Shown here one piece after another: positions 10,762-22,006 of a stretch of DNA of 64,000 bases. Made by a program: the position numbers and the translations under genes. Location of the stretch: positions 744,001 to 808,000 of the forward strand of contig JAEUBA010000003.1 of the NCBI GenBank assembly GCA_018257865.1. Reading direction: 5' to 3'. Origin of the DNA: Stereocaulon alpinum. Lineage: Eukaryota > Ascomycota > Lecanoromycetes > Lecanorales > Stereocaulaceae. Under the pieces are notes generated by a model, which worked only from the letters and a program-made list of their open reading frames with translations, did no database searches and was not told the DNA's origin. Position 1 is the first letter of the stretch. Each line of letters opens with the position of its first letter.

Positions 10762-11763
10762 TTACGCACGGCCCTCATGCCTGAACGGCTCATAAGCCGT
10801 CCCCCTGTTCTGCAACGGCATCTGATACCCCGGACCCGTCTGATAACCCTTCTGCGGTCCGCCAAACGGCTCCTCAACTCTCTGATAACCCGAAGGTTGA
10901 TCCATGAACCTTTTGTTGCCACGAGGAGAGTCCCCGTATCCCTTGATTCGGTCACTCCTTCCACTGCAGCAGCATACACTGAAGAGCCAGAACAGTCCAC
11001 TCGCGAGCGAGAAGGCGACGGCGAGCCAGATGGTGATGTAGATGCCGCGCCCAAGCGAGCCATGGATGTTGTATTTCGTCAACGCGCCGTTGAAGGTGCC
11101 GGTGAGTGTAGCGTAAAGAATCGTGCTCGTGAGTGCGAAGGCGATGACGAAGAATGAGGAGACGGAGCTGACGATCGTGGTGGCTAGACTGCCCCATCTA
11201 CTAAACAGCGCCAAGAATCCGACAAGGATCTCCACGATGGTGGAGATGAGGGCGACGACGTAGGCGACGAACATCCATTTCGCGACGGTCTTGTAGGTGT
11301 CTAGTCCGGCTTTCAACTCTTTGCTGAAGAACTGGTCCACGCCTGTATTGTTGAGACCCCATACGTCGACGGGATTGAACCAGAACTGGTTCTGGTGCGG
11401 TGAACAGAACGTGACGTGGTCGCTTACGCTGCCCGTGGAGTTCGTAGCGAAGTCGCCGGAGCAGTAGTTCCATAGAGATACGTGGTAGAAGTCTTTGATG
11501 TCCAGCGCGCTCTTGATCGTAGAACCGGCGGCGGTATCCAAACCAGTTGTAGTATTGACAAGGTTGGCCACGCCAGGAGGGAGAGTGATGTCAGCTGGGT
11601 TCACGGTGATGTGGCTGGTGTTCGCTCGGAAGAAAAAGAGGTTGTTGAAGGTGCTGTTGTTCTTATTGGTGCCGCCGAGGCCTACTATGACCAGGCAGAC
11701 TAGGGACGCAATGGTCAGCGCCATCGGCGTGAATATGCACGCAAAGCGACCGAGCTTCCCCAT
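10762..11763 (-). CDS. SUR7/PalI family tetraspan membrane protein
   Basis: This single-exon gene encodes 333 residues. The ATG at 11763 gives MGKLGRFACIFTPMALTIASL; the frame is open upstream but offers no ATG. The order is characteristic of the SUR7/PalI (PF06687) family. A first TM helix at about residues 10-30 is followed by a long extracytoplasmic loop with several N-x-S/T sites and the family motif LWNYCSGDF with a downstream FCSP. Three more TM helices follow at about 165-190, 195-225 and 245-270, and then a cytosolic Gly/Pro/Gln-rich tail. Sur7-type proteins sit in eisosome-associated plasma-membrane domains; PalI-type members act in ambient pH sensing. Which branch this one belongs to cannot be settled by eye. 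Its proximity to PIL1 in the same window fits the Sur7 role but is not proof. Confidence 0.88.
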   Translation of the reverse strand: MGKLGRFACIFTPMALTIASLVCLVIVGLGGTNKNNSTFNNLFFFRANTSHITVNPADITLPPGVANLVNTTTGLDTAAGSTIKSALDIKDFYHVSLWNYCSGDFATNSTGSVSDHVTFCSPHQNQFWFNPVDVWGLNNTGVDQFFSKELKAGLDTYKTVAKWMFVAYVVALISTIVEILVGFLALFSRWGSLATTIVSSVSSFFVIAFALTSTILYATLTGTFNGALTKYNIHGSLGRGIYITIWLAVAFSLASGLFWLFSVCCCSGRSDRIKGYGDSPRGNKRFMDQPSGYQRVEEPFGGPQKGYQTGPGYQMPLQNRGTAYEPFRHEGRA

Positions 11764-12550
11764 TATGGCGGCGACGGATTGTTGATCAGGCTGGAGGTAA
11801 CGAGGGTGGTCTTCAAGCTTCAGAATCACTTGAAAGTCGTTAGTCGGCAATACTGGAGTCTTTATTTGAACGAGTGTAGGGTTTGTGAATAAAGATACGT
11901 GGAAGTTTGAAGGAAAGGGATTGTTATGTGCGGAGTAAGGATGGTAAGAAGCTGGTCGTTGGGCAGAGATCCTCCGTTTTCTAGCGTCAAAAAAAGGGTG
12001 GCGCAGTCAAGCGAGAGACGTAGCCTGCCATAAATAGCAACATCCCGTAGGCTTGGAAACCGTAGCCCAAAGGGATTTGCGTCAGCTTACGTATCATCTC
12101 GTCCCACGTGGAGACTCTGCTTGCCAAATGGACCGCTGCCCTCAGTGCCTTTGTCGTGAATTGGTTACGCGTCACATGCTTGTGATCGATAGCATTGAAC
12201 CAATTGCGAATACACTGCAAGATTGCACTTCCAAGTATTCCTCATGTCTTTGCGACTATGAGAAAGAGGCTTAATGGCTGCCATATATCCGTAGCTTAAT
12301 GATCTGAATGTTGTGTTGGTGCTGATCGAAGGATCTCGCTTCAGGTTGGGTCTTACTCACCAGATCAGACCAACAAGATTAACACCTGGACCCGAAGCAT
12401 CCATTTAATTGGAATCATGTCATCTAGAAGTCAGATAGACAACTAAGACATACGAGCAGACGACTGCAGTTATTAAGTCTAGATCTAGCAGTTCTAAAAA
12501 CGCCAGCGCTATGCTCTAAGCCTTGCCATGCACATGCTCCGGCACCCATC
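11764..12550. other. Intergenic: upstream of the Sur7-like gene, downstream of RAD2
   Basis: The 790 bp contain no supported gene. Open frames of 73-77 codons are present on both strands but have no motifs and no plausible splice extension. Confidence 0.4.
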
Positions 12551-15500
12551 CTATTGCTTGGCTTTCCCCTTCCTACTCCCTTTCGACACGATTTTGCCTT
12601 TCTTCCGTGACTCCTTTGGGGCCTTATACTCATCGCCCTCCTGACTATCGCTACTTGAGTCAGGAGCGGCACGCTTCTTCGTTCTCGTTCTTCTCGATGG
12701 CTGTGTCGCCCGTGTCTCGGCATTTGCTTCATTCCCATCGAAGCCTCCGTTCGTAGCAGCTGACGGCTCCACTTCAGGCTCGGTATGCGTCTCCCCCTCT
12801 CCAATAGTTCGGTTCCTTGCCTGCTGATGCAGTCTGCTCAGTGCAGTCTCCATTCTCTGACTCTTGCCTTCAACCCGCCTTCTCGGCGCGAAAGTGTTGT
12901 TTCCGCCACCGCTACTCGACTTACTCCCAACCCCAACACCACCACCGAAGAACTGAGTGATGTTTGCCTGCGTCCCTTCGTTCTCCCTACGATTCATGTC
13001 CTTGATCACAGGCACCAGCACCTCATCGGTCCTTTCTTGCGACCAGCCAATTGTCGCCATAAGGAAAGAGCGCAAAGCATCAAGATCAGGCACACCCCAC
13101 TGAAAAGGCGAAGGATCGCTGTCGACTTCGGGGTGCAGATACGCATGGTCGACGCGAAGATCAGGGAACACCGCCGGCAGAAATAGTTTTGTTGCATTCC
13201 TTCTGAACTTCCGGCGGAAGGGATTTGCAGCGTCCTCGGCAGATAACTTCTGGCCCATCTGTACGGTTTCCCACCATTGCGAGAAGTCCTCCAGAGTTTC
13301 AAATTCGGACAGTATCTCAAGAGCTGTGACTGGCCCAACACTGGGAAGACCTTCCGTATAGTCACTGCCAAGCAGATGGGCTATGCGAATGAGCTTTCTT
13401 CGGTCAAGCGAATACTCCTTCTCGAGATCGGAAGAGAGGTAGCACTCGACGAACTTAGCTTGATTGAACATATTCTTGTACACTCGAGTGCCACCGAAGA
13501 GGAAGATGTCGGAGTCGTCAGTCACAATGCCGTCTACAAGGCCAAGATTAACAAGCTCGGCGCATTGTGCTTCAGCTTCCATAGGGGCAGTAACGTAGGG
13601 CAGACCGAAGAGCTTGAGAAGTTGCTGACATTCGGTAACCATGATGTGTGTCACTTCATCGGCGTCTCGGCGGTCCTTCTTTTGCTGATTACGCAGCTGT
13701 CGGAGCTCTTTCTCATAGTCTTCTGCATTCTGCAGCTGTGACTTTGAATTGAGGGTAGAAGCGAACCGAGCATGCTCTTCTGCTTCGACAGCAAGCTGCC
13801 GCATGAGCTCTTCATCTTCAGGATCAGAGTAAACATCTTCGTCGTCTGCTGGCAAGTTCTCGAGGACCTCGCCACCAGTCGACTCGCCCTGCGGTAGAGG
13901 GGCCGGTAACATTGTATGATCGTCTTGCATATAATTCGAGGCCTGTGGCTGAGTGGGAGAACCTGCAATACCAATGTTCTCGAATTCTGGTGAAGTTGAT
14001 TTCGAATACGGTGCTTGCAATTTGCCTCCAGCAGGTACTCGGATATCATCGACGCTCGACTGCTTTCTCCATTCGCCTTCGGGCTCACTCTCGGACCATT
14101 CTACTGGTGCTTCGCTATCTGAATCGTCTTTAGATAAAGCGGGTTTGGCGACTTCGATGTTCTCCTTCAGAGCATCTTCTGGCCTGATGCCAAGTCGAGG
14201 CATTCCGGACACAGGCGGCTCAGCTCTTGTAAGATCTGCTATATCCCCCATTCTCACCTCAGAATCCACTGGCTTGGTCTCCCCCATGATAACATCATCC
14301 TGGTCTCCATCGTCTGATGACTCGATGTCGATGACTTCATCAGCACGTTGTCGCGGTGCTTCTAGATCGATAACCTCCCCAGTCTCATGTCGCTTCAAAG
14401 ACTCTCGAGTTAATGGCTTTTGCCGTCTCATGCTTGTATCTCCGCCTTCGTACTGCCTCTCCTCCATGGCCATTTGCGCAGCCGTAGCCTCACGGATGTC
14501 ACCAGAGAACCACGGTGGCAAGGGCTGAGCAGGCTGCTCTTTCTCTGTTTCCTTCTCAAAGCCTCCTGCTTCTTCCAGCGCGATCTGCTTTTTCTTCTTG
14601 CCAAGTATCGATTTGCCGAGATTGAGTGGCTCAAATGGAAGCGGACCATCAAAGCCAGAGTCTTCTAACCCAGGCTGTGACGGCAGCGGGCCCATAGTCG
14701 GGATCTCTGTTTGTGAGGTGGACAGCCTTGAAGGGCCTGAAACCGGATCCGATCGCTTCAAACCGTACACATGTGGCCCACCTTGGGGTCTGTGCTTAGA
14801 GCGCCTTGACTCTGCTAGTGCGGCTTGCAGATCGAGATCATCTTCTTCGTCGCTTTCATCCGCGAAAGGCTTGGGTGCTTGCCCGTGAGCTCTGGCATTA
14901 GCTAGATGAGCGAAGTCACGTCCAGCTTTGGCGTTCTTTTGATTGAAATCGAGGGGACGATCAATTCTCGGCCCTGCACGAGCTGAGGCTGTGAATGATG
15001 CTAATTCGGATTTGGCATCCGATTGATCCTGGTCTGGATTCTCAAGTGACATAGCAATCGCTTGATCCAGGTCTTCATCATGCTCTTCTTCTGCTGGTGG
15101 TAGCACATCTTCGAATAGACCGTCCATGCCATCAACATCGTCTCCGTTTTGCTGTTGTACGAACAGGGAGTCGGGCTCTTCCTCAGCCGTCTCTGTGTCC
15201 GCCTTTGTTGATGTTACGCCTGCTGCTTCACTCCTTGCTTTATACAACGCTTGCCTGCGCTTTCTCATCTCTTCAGACTCAAATGGTACATCTCCATAGC
15301 CTGGCGCTTCACGCTGAGCCTTCTTAGGCAGTCTATTTAGACCTTCAATAGGGACATCCTCAAAGCCATCGTCCTCCCAACCATCCTCGTCATCCAACGG
15401 CTCATCTTCCTTTCCAAGACCTTCCACATCTATAGGCTTGCTTCGTTCCCCTTCCCCCTTGTTGCTGACTACACCCAAAGCCCAACCACCCTCAACTCCA

Positions 15501-16447
15501 TCGTTCTTCACCAGTACATACTCCTTTCCCTTCTCACCAGCCACACGGCCCCCATTGTTTATTCCAAACATGGCATCTTCCCCATTCATCCCATTGATAT
15601 TCATTAGCCGTTGCGTCAGCTCGTTCCGTTCCTTGACTCTGTCGATTTGAAACCTTGAGAACGCCATCCTATCTGGAAACATAGTATCAAGCTGCTCCTT
15701 GCTATATCCCATCCTTAGCCTGCTTCTCAGCCTGGCCGCGTTCAGAATATTATATCGATCACTAGCCGGCAGGCTCAGAAAGAAAGGACTATTGAAGTCA
15801 ATTTTGCTAAAGTCGTAAACATTCACATCCTCCCCCGTATGAAATTGCCTCGCATACTCCTCCAGCTCTTCATGGCTCATGATCCTTGGATCATTGGGCG
15901 CGCCCATATCTGCCAGATCAACATCCAGATTGGGCAGGTGGTATGCATCTTTCTTCTTGAATGTCCGATTCTGCTGCCGCTCCTGCGGTGTCATCTGTAG
16001 CTCGTCCACGTAGACTAGATTATCCGGCACCTCCTCCTCTTGATCTATTATAGGTCTATCCCTCTCTTCCCTCCTCTTTCGGTCGTCCTCTTCAGCCCGC
16101 CTTTGCATTTGCACTGCCAATAGCTTCCCTGCCGTACGGACAGCATCTTCCCTTCTTCCCTCTCGCCGCGCTTTTCGCCCACTGACTGTCTGCCTTTTGA
16201 GTATTGGTGCCCCTCCATCAAAGACGAAGACTGGCTTGATCCCGAAGAACAGTAGCTTGCATATGCGGCGGAAGAAGCCTACTACATGCGAGTTGCGCAG
16301 GGCGTTTCCTTCTTTGTCGCGGACTGCTTTGAGGAATTGATATATCCAGATTGAGGCATCGACAGCCAAACGTTTCTTGTTCAGGGTTTCGAGTTTGATG
16401 GGACGGGCGCAGGGTTGGACGACTGTCCAGAGGCCAGTGACGCCCAT
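12551..16447 (-). CDS. RAD2: XPG/Rad2 single-stranded DNA endonuclease (nucleotide excision repair)
   Basis: This intronless gene encodes 1298 residues, the usual size for fungal Rad2/Rad13. The enzyme makes the 3' incision in nucleotide excision repair and works with TFIIH in the nucleus. The N-nuclease domain (about residues 1-95) begins MGVTGLWTVVQPCARPI and carries VDASIWIYQFLKAVRD and VFVFDGGAPILKR. A long acidic spacer separates it from the I-nuclease domain at about 934-1060, with catalytic acidic clusters in PMEAEAQCAELV and GIVTDDSDIFLFG and the helix-hairpin-helix part LLGSDYTEGLPSVGPVTALE. A PCNA-binding PIP box (QANITQFF) lies at about 1160-1167, and the extreme C-terminus is basic (nuclear signal). 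Both active-site blocks look intact. The start codon directly precedes the conserved MGVxGLW, so it is certain. Confidence 0.96.
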   Translation of the reverse strand: MGVTGLWTVVQPCARPIKLETLNKKRLAVDASIWIYQFLKAVRDKEGNALRNSHVVGFFRRICKLLFFGIKPVFVFDGGAPILKRQTVSGRKARREGRREDAVRTAGKLLAVQMQRRAEEDDRKRREERDRPIIDQEEEVPDNLVYVDELQMTPQERQQNRTFKKKDAYHLPNLDVDLADMGAPNDPRIMSHEELEEYARQFHTGEDVNVYDFSKIDFNSPFFLSLPASDRYNILNAARLRSRLRMGYSKEQLDTMFPDRMAFSRFQIDRVKERNELTQRLMNINGMNGEDAMFGINNGGRVAGEKGKEYVLVKNDGVEGGWALGVVSNKGEGERSKPIDVEGLGKEDEPLDDEDGWEDDGFEDVPIEGLNRLPKKAQREAPGYGDVPFESEEMRKRRQALYKARSEAAGVTSTKADTETAEEEPDSLFVQQQNGDDVDGMDGLFEDVLPPAEEEHDEDLDQAIAMSLENPDQDQSDAKSELASFTASARAGPRIDRPLDFNQKNAKAGRDFAHLANARAHGQAPKPFADESDEEDDLDLQAALAESRRSKHRPQGGPHVYGLKRSDPVSGPSRLSTSQTEIPTMGPLPSQPGLEDSGFDGPLPFEPLNLGKSILGKKKKQIALEEAGGFEKETEKEQPAQPLPPWFSGDIREATAAQMAMEERQYEGGDTSMRRQKPLTRESLKRHETGEVIDLEAPRQRADEVIDIESSDDGDQDDVIMGETKPVDSEVRMGDIADLTRAEPPVSGMPRLGIRPEDALKENIEVAKPALSKDDSDSEAPVEWSESEPEGEWRKQSSVDDIRVPAGGKLQAPYSKSTSPEFENIGIAGSPTQPQASNYMQDDHTMLPAPLPQGESTGGEVLENLPADDEDVYSDPEDEELMRQLAVEAEEHARFASTLNSKSQLQNAEDYEKELRQLRNQQKKDRRDADEVTHIMVTECQQLLKLFGLPYVTAPMEAEAQCAELVNLGLVDGIVTDDSDIFLFGGTRVYKNMFNQAKFVECYLSSDLEKEYSLDRRKLIRIAHLLGSDYTEGLPSVGPVTALEILSEFETLEDFSQWWETVQMGQKLSAEDAANPFRRKFRRNATKLFLPAVFPDLRVDHAYLHPEVDSDPSPFQWGVPDLDALRSFLMATIGWSQERTDEVLVPVIKDMNRRENEGTQANITQFFGGGVGVGSKSSSGGGNNTFAPRRRVEGKSQRMETALSRLHQQARNRTIGEGETHTEPEVEPSAATNGGFDGNEANAETRATQPSRRTRTKKRAAPDSSSDSQEGDEYKAPKESRKKGKIVSKGSRKGKAKQ

Positions 16448-17140
16448 GATTGGGAGAACTTGGAGGCCGGGATGGCGACGTGATGGTTCGTCATAAGGAC
16501 AGTGAGGGGACTATGGATGGGTCAGAGCATTTCTGACATGGTGTCTCCTGGCACACTGCATCAGCTGTCTGCTAATGCCCGAGCGACCATGGTCGAGGCC
16601 ATATGGCAGAACTCTCTGTTCATCGAGTCATGTTCGTGCCGTGACGAGGGAGAAAAGTACGACACCAGCACACCATTGTACCAGCGACATCATGAGTCGA
16701 ACCTAATACGATTAAGTATTAAACCGCAAACAGAGAGGCGTGGTAGCAATAGCGGGTATTGCACTGCTTAATGCTACACATGATTCAGTATCTACACACC
16801 CCGACCCTATTGGCTAACTATCAAATGTAGGTCTCTGGCGCTTCATCTGTCTACGCAGCTGCTCGTTTCGATCTTTTGGTGCTGAATTGGCTGCGGATAC
16901 CCTTCCCCAGCAATCAGACTTGTTCTAATCCTCTTGCACCTAGTCGCAGATTTTGGACCAAGCATAGAATTCTTTCGCGGCTATTGAAAATCATTCAAAA
17001 GATTGACATGTACAAAATGCCCGCAGCTCATCACAGGTGTCATAGGGACAATGCCTTTGTATTTCGGCGTCTCTAATCCGTGAAGAACTGTCGCCAATAC
17101 CCTTCGTGTACGGCGGATCTTCATCCATCCACCTCGATCA
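16448..17140. other. Intergenic: RAD2 promoter and 3' flank of the next gene
   Basis: The 690 bp contain no supported gene. An 89-codon plus-strand frame at 16502 has no recognisable feature. Confidence 0.4.
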
Positions 17141-19204
17141 TCAGTTGGCATCATCCCCACTACGATGGTTAGCAGTCTCACTATAGTACCACTCCGGTTG
17201 AGGCCACAATTCCCCCAGCTCATTTGGCGTAGGCGGATCCGGGTTTGCAACGGACATCTGTGATAGCGAAGCGCCGACAACGCGATTCGGGAGAGTCAGG
17301 GGTGGTATCGAGATAGTCAGCGGCGTAACTGCCCTTACGAGTCGTGGAAATATGTTGCCGTGGTAGCGGTCTTTATCGACCAGCCCATCATTCCCGTCAT
17401 ACCTAGGGCGGGGAGAATAGCCTGCGATCTCTGCTTGATTTGGCTGCTCTCCCACAGGCTTCAATTGTGGGTGCCATCTTAGCGGAAGAGTTTTAGAACA
17501 TGTTACAATAGGAGCTTGGTATGCCTGCTCGCGTGGAGCGCTTGGTTGTGGCAACTCCTTTTGTTGTAATAAACGTCGATCATTGGTTTGTGCGCTCCTG
17601 CTTCGTTTAACGTATGTTGCGAGGAGCCCAAGGGTAGAAGGGCTATCGAGCTCGGTGCCCAATGCGTTTTCGTTAGAAGCCTTAATCGAGTTTGCCTTCC
17701 TGCGCACCTCCCTCAACCAAGCCCTCCACTGCCTCCTCCTTGCCAGTATATCAGTCCCTTCGAGTTTGTCTTCCGGGCCTGGCTTTTGATACAGTTCGGC
17801 ACATAATGATCTCGTACGTTCTGGCGGATCGACCTTATCACAACGATGCGCTTTTGTCGGGAAAGAGGAACTGTACCTTTTGGGTTTCCGAATACGATTT
17901 CCACTCTTTCGCTTTTTGTCAGGATCAAAACTCCGCTTTCGGCGAGCGCCAGTTAGCTCTGCGTTCGCGTCAGAGGGATATCGACCAGTTAGAGCGTTAG
18001 GAGAGGTCGGAGTCAGAGGCTCTCTATGTGTAGCTCGTCTAGTGGACCGAAGAGACCTTGTGCGGGTGGAGCAGCATGAGGAACAATCCTCTGAATCGGA
18101 AACATCGTAGAACTCGTCGAAATCAAGACTGTAGTGCTTGTTTGTTTTGTAGGTCATAGTAGGTGTGGAGGCTGAAGGAGCAGGCGTTAGTCGAATCGGT
18201 TCATCGTCACTGTCGATAAGGAAGTAATTACCAGAGTTGACATGTTCATTGTTGGGGGTCGTTGATCGCTCTGGCTGCGTTGCAAAATCTAGTGAACAGA
18301 GCTCCGGGCGTTCACTTTCCTCGCCGTCGGTCGTGAAATTGGTCAATGGGTTTGACTGGGCCCGTTCTTCTGCTGCTCGTTCAAGAATATGATTTACGTG
18401 CGTTTTGATCTCCTGGACCCGGGACCTGAGATAGTCTTCCTTGCTGTCAAATCCATGGTAATCGTCCGAGGCAGTAGTATCGTTTGACTTAGCCAAGGCT
18501 TCCGCTTGCGCGTTCTTGCTAGCCTCTACGAGGCTATTTATTTCCTCCATGCGAGCCCTTACCTTTGCATCCTGAGTAGCAATTCTCTCTTCACGTCTCC
18601 TGAAATGCTCAGAGCATAGCTCAGGAGGTACCCTGATCATTCTTCCCACCTCGTAACTGTAGATAGAGTGCCCTGAGCCCAATGGGTGCTTCAATCTAGT
18701 AGGGGCTTCCACTGATATACGCCTCTCGGATGGCTCATTTTTAGAAGCATTCTGCTCTTCCATATCGGCCAGGCGATGGTAATGAGTTGGGCTAAACCTT
18801 ATGATCATGACCAGATCTACCAGCATCTGCCGATTGCCATATACGAACGTCGCACTGAAGCCCTACCCAACGATACCGCAAAAGACGAGGAGAAGAAAGT
18901 AAACATCCAGTATTGCATATATGAAACGTCCCCATGCTCTTCTCTGCAGCGCAAACGTCATCAGATCCCAGAGTTCGAGCATGTTGTGGAAGTATATTAC
19001 GACAGCGAGCAACCAGATGGCAGGAGACAGAGCCACTAGCCATAGTAGGCGCGCACGCTGCGGATGAGCGATGCTTTCTTTACAAGAGTCTCGGACACTC
19101 TCGAAAAGGGGCGTCGAAACCAGGATGTGTGTTACGAAAGACCACACCACACAGACAAAGGTAAACAAGCCTAGAAGCAGCTCAGGGAATCCAACGGCAT
19201 GCAT
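17141..19204 (-). CDS. Unknown protein: three N-terminal TM segments and a long disordered basic/acidic tail
   Basis: I read two exons, 19204-18867 and 18791-17141, giving 662 residues. The first exon encodes three hydrophobic helices (LLLGLFTFVCVVWSFV, LLWLVALSPAIWLLAVVIYF and FIYAILDVYFLLLVFCGIV). Between the exons an in-frame TAG interrupts an otherwise continuous frame. A 75-bp intron with GTAGGG donor, TCATGAT branch-like site and GTTTAG acceptor removes it and joins CGIV-G-PTHYHRLADMEE. The rest is soluble and low in order, with a charged helix (about residues 170-220), a Cys-rich acidic patch EDCSSCC and a basic stretch RRKRSFDPDKKRKSGNR. I do not recognise a family. The alternative is two separate genes split at the TAG; the splice model is favoured because the frame is kept on both sides. 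Confidence 0.6.
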
Positions 19205-20140
19205 TGGAACAGTCTTGAAGGATCTGTCCTGTAAAGAGCACTGATACTTACAGATTCAATAGACACTCAAAGGTTCTTGGGAGTTTGTGACTGCGAGGGC
19301 CGGGATGACAAAGAATGAGAGGGAATTCTTGGTGACCCACTAGCCAAGCGAAAAAACCCCATCCTTTTCTGGTGGAGTCATGAGCAATACCGAGCCGCTT
19401 TGAAGCGAACTTTACGTTGCATTCCGATAAGCGAGGGAGTGGCAATGGACCGTGGAACGGCCGTTATAGACGGGAATCACTCAGATTTGTGTCGGACCGC
19501 GCCACGATCTAGGAAATTATCTGGGAGGAGAGGTTTTTTTACGAAGGGAGACGTGAGGAAGAGTCTACCTTGGAATTTCCGACATGCTCAGAGCTATCTC
19601 CAGGTAAGCTTATCGGGAATTGGGCTGAACGATTGGGTTCTCAACCAATCAAGAGCTATTGCTAATCGTTGTTGAGCCTTGGAAGGGTAATAAACATATA
19701 GGCGATGCGAGCAGTAGGAGACTGATTGGTACATGAATAACTTGCCAGCCAGGTCTTGGGTCCGCTCGATTCTATATTCTGGTCAGCCATCCAAGGGCGG
19801 ATTACACGGCCCGCTCGTCAATCCAGAGGCACAGATTCGTAGAGTAGTGAAGTTCCGTGGACAGCTATAGTGTTGAGATGCCTAAGCTCCATGGCCAAAC
19901 TTCTTCTTCTTTCAAACTCCACATGTGGAGCTAACTTCGTTGAATAGGCGCCATAGGTTGACTCACGTAAGTAAGCTATCCTAGTCAGACTTTCCAGACC
20001 CTTAGGGTTACAAAGAATGAGAGGCGCACCTGAAGAATTGGCGACTACCGAAGCACTTTGAATTGCGCAAGGTCTCGTTGGCCATTTAAGTGCCATTGCA
20101 CGAGACTTGGGCCCTTTCATAAACACTCGGATTTTACTGC
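19205..20140. other. Intergenic between the TM/disordered gene and SWC3
   Basis: The 935 bp hold no convincing gene. A 108-codon minus-strand frame (20144-19818) begins inside the SWC3 stop (ATGA overlap) and starts MSSKIRVFMKGPKSRA. It could be an unspliced C-terminal piece of SWC3 or a chance frame, and I found no splice pair that joins it cleanly. Confidence 0.35.
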
Positions 20141-21766
20141 TCATGCTGGCAGCGGCATGGTTGAACTGGGTGGCGAATAAACGGCTTTAATCAGCTGAGT
20201 ATCCGGCTGTGGCGTTTTGTCATGTTTTTCAAGCTCCTCGGCATCTGCTGTGCGAGGGAGTCTTATTGCGAGATAGACAGTCTCAGCTGGGCTCATCTTG
20301 TCGAACACACTATCCATGTACCTTCTCACTTCATCTTGAGGCGCGACGATCTTAGCAAGCGGCTCAAGAACTTTTGGATGAGGTGTAGTCAAGCGCATGG
20401 TGATGGGCTGATAGTAGTTTTTAGTGGCCTTGTACTTTCCACATGCTGCCACATTCCCAGTTCGTATTACAAGGAAGGACACTATGACCTGAGTGCCACT
20501 GTATAGGTATTCGAGAATGCTGAATCTGGGAAAAGAGAACCGATCTCCAGTCCCTCCAAAATCAAAGACGATAGCATTGATTTCAGGCTTACTTACGGTG
20601 TAGCCCTTTGAGGTTGTAGGTGGGGCGGTTATTGAGTAGTTGTGAGACGACGGTTCAACCTTGACAGGAGCTCCTGCTGGTGGAGGTTGCCTGTAAGTTG
20701 CTGCCGGAGTAGGTCGACTGGGTGGAACGTCTGCAGGCTTTGACTCAGGTTGTTGACTATGTGGAGGCGACTCACGGTAACTGTCATTGTAGACAGGCTT
20801 GGGCGGGCTTGGGCGCGACTTTAGAATTGCGTTCAATTCATCGATGTGATCTTGGAACTCCCTGAGCTGCACTTGATCTGCTTTGCCCGAAGCTACCACC
20901 TTCATGAGGGTCTTAAGACCAGGATCAGAAGCAGCTCGAGTTGCCAACATCTGAATGACCGGATCCGCTTTTGGCTCATCGTCTTGACCCCCAGAGGTGG
21001 GCTGGCTAGTGCTCCCAGATCTCGACATGTCATGAGCCTGGGTATTGACAGCAGAAGCCACAGCAGGTACTGTGGGATGGTAGATCGGAGGCGGTCCTTG
21101 CGGACCAAACTGACCAAAACCTTCTCGAAATGGGGGTAGGGTGGGTTGTGACGGGTTCGTTTGTTGCTGTGTTTGATATGCATGATAGTTTGCTGGAGTT
21201 GGTGGGTTGTATGCGAAAGGATTGTACTGTGGTGTTGACAGTGGAGGAGGATGTGCATTCGATAAATGGTATTGTACAGGGAGATCCTTCACGGTGTAGA
21301 GGGTAACCTCGAAGACGTGTGGCTCGATGATCATTGAGCATATACCAAGCTTGGACATGGTTTCTTTCGCGGGGTTCGGAGCGTCACCCAGACCCTTCTT
21401 TTTTGTAGGTTTTGACCAGTACCGATCGAACACTCCATCGGCGTGCCATTTCTGCCGCGATCGCTCTATTGATGCCGGCAAGACACCGCTAAAATTGTCA
21501 ATACGAGATCAAGTATAGCAGAAGAGAAAGTCTAACCTCTCAGCAATGGATTGATAGGTCTTGTCCGACAAATTCGCTGCCTGAGGTTCTGCTAGGGTAG
21601 GTAATGGCTGGCCGTCTCTGAGCCTGATCGGAAGGCCATACTCGGTGGGCTCAGCCGGAGGAGGGCGTGGGGGTAGGGGAGCTGGCGGAGGTGGAGATGT
21701 CAACGCTCTCTTCTTGAGCGGGGGCTCACCCCGGTTCCTGGTAGACAGTCTTCTCTTTTCGGTCAT
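20141..21766 (-). CDS. SWC3: SWR1-complex subunit Swc3
   Basis: Two exons, 21766-21537 and 21488-20141, give 525 residues. The product is a subunit of the SWR1 remodeller that exchanges H2A for H2A.Z. The N-terminus is basic and Pro-rich (MTEKRRLSTRNRGEPPLKKR and a poly-Pro stretch), followed by GLPIRLRDGQPLPTL and KTYQSIAESGVLPASIERSR, the Swc3 signature. The signature is only formed when the 48-bp intron (GTTAGA..TTTTAG) is removed. It continues QKWHADGVFDRYWSKPTKKK. After a long Pro/Gln-rich segment comes a conserved C-terminal part containing DRFSFPRFSILEYLYSGTQVIVSFLVI and YYQPITMRL. The donor GTTAGA is weak, but the joined frame is convincing. The C-terminal end is the least certain part because an overlapping frame starts at the stop codon. 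Confidence 0.85.
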
Positions 21767-22006
21767 ACTTGCAATGTAGGATAGTCGCTACTAACGTGAA
21801 AAGGGATATCGAAAGCTTTAGCGGCAAGAAGCGCTCCGACGCGGCTGTTCTTCCTAGCAGCCAATGAAGACTTAGCATCAACGCTACATGTCTTCCACAC
21901 TCCTACATTCCAACGATCATCCTTTGTCTATGTATATCTTCTTCCCGTGTGTTCCTAAAAGCGTCGTTATCATTGGGTGCTCAATGCAGGTCCAGATTAC
22001 GATCTG
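21767..22006. promoter_or_regulatory. Divergent promoter between SWC3 and the alpha/beta hydrolase gene
   Basis: Only 240 bp separate the two start codons, so both promoters must lie here. No TATA box is obvious. Nothing else is seen. Confidence 0.4.

Noticed and set aside
12785..15650. Several plus-strand open frames of 70-191 codons
   Set aside because: All lie antisense within the intact RAD2 coding sequence and mirror its codon pattern.
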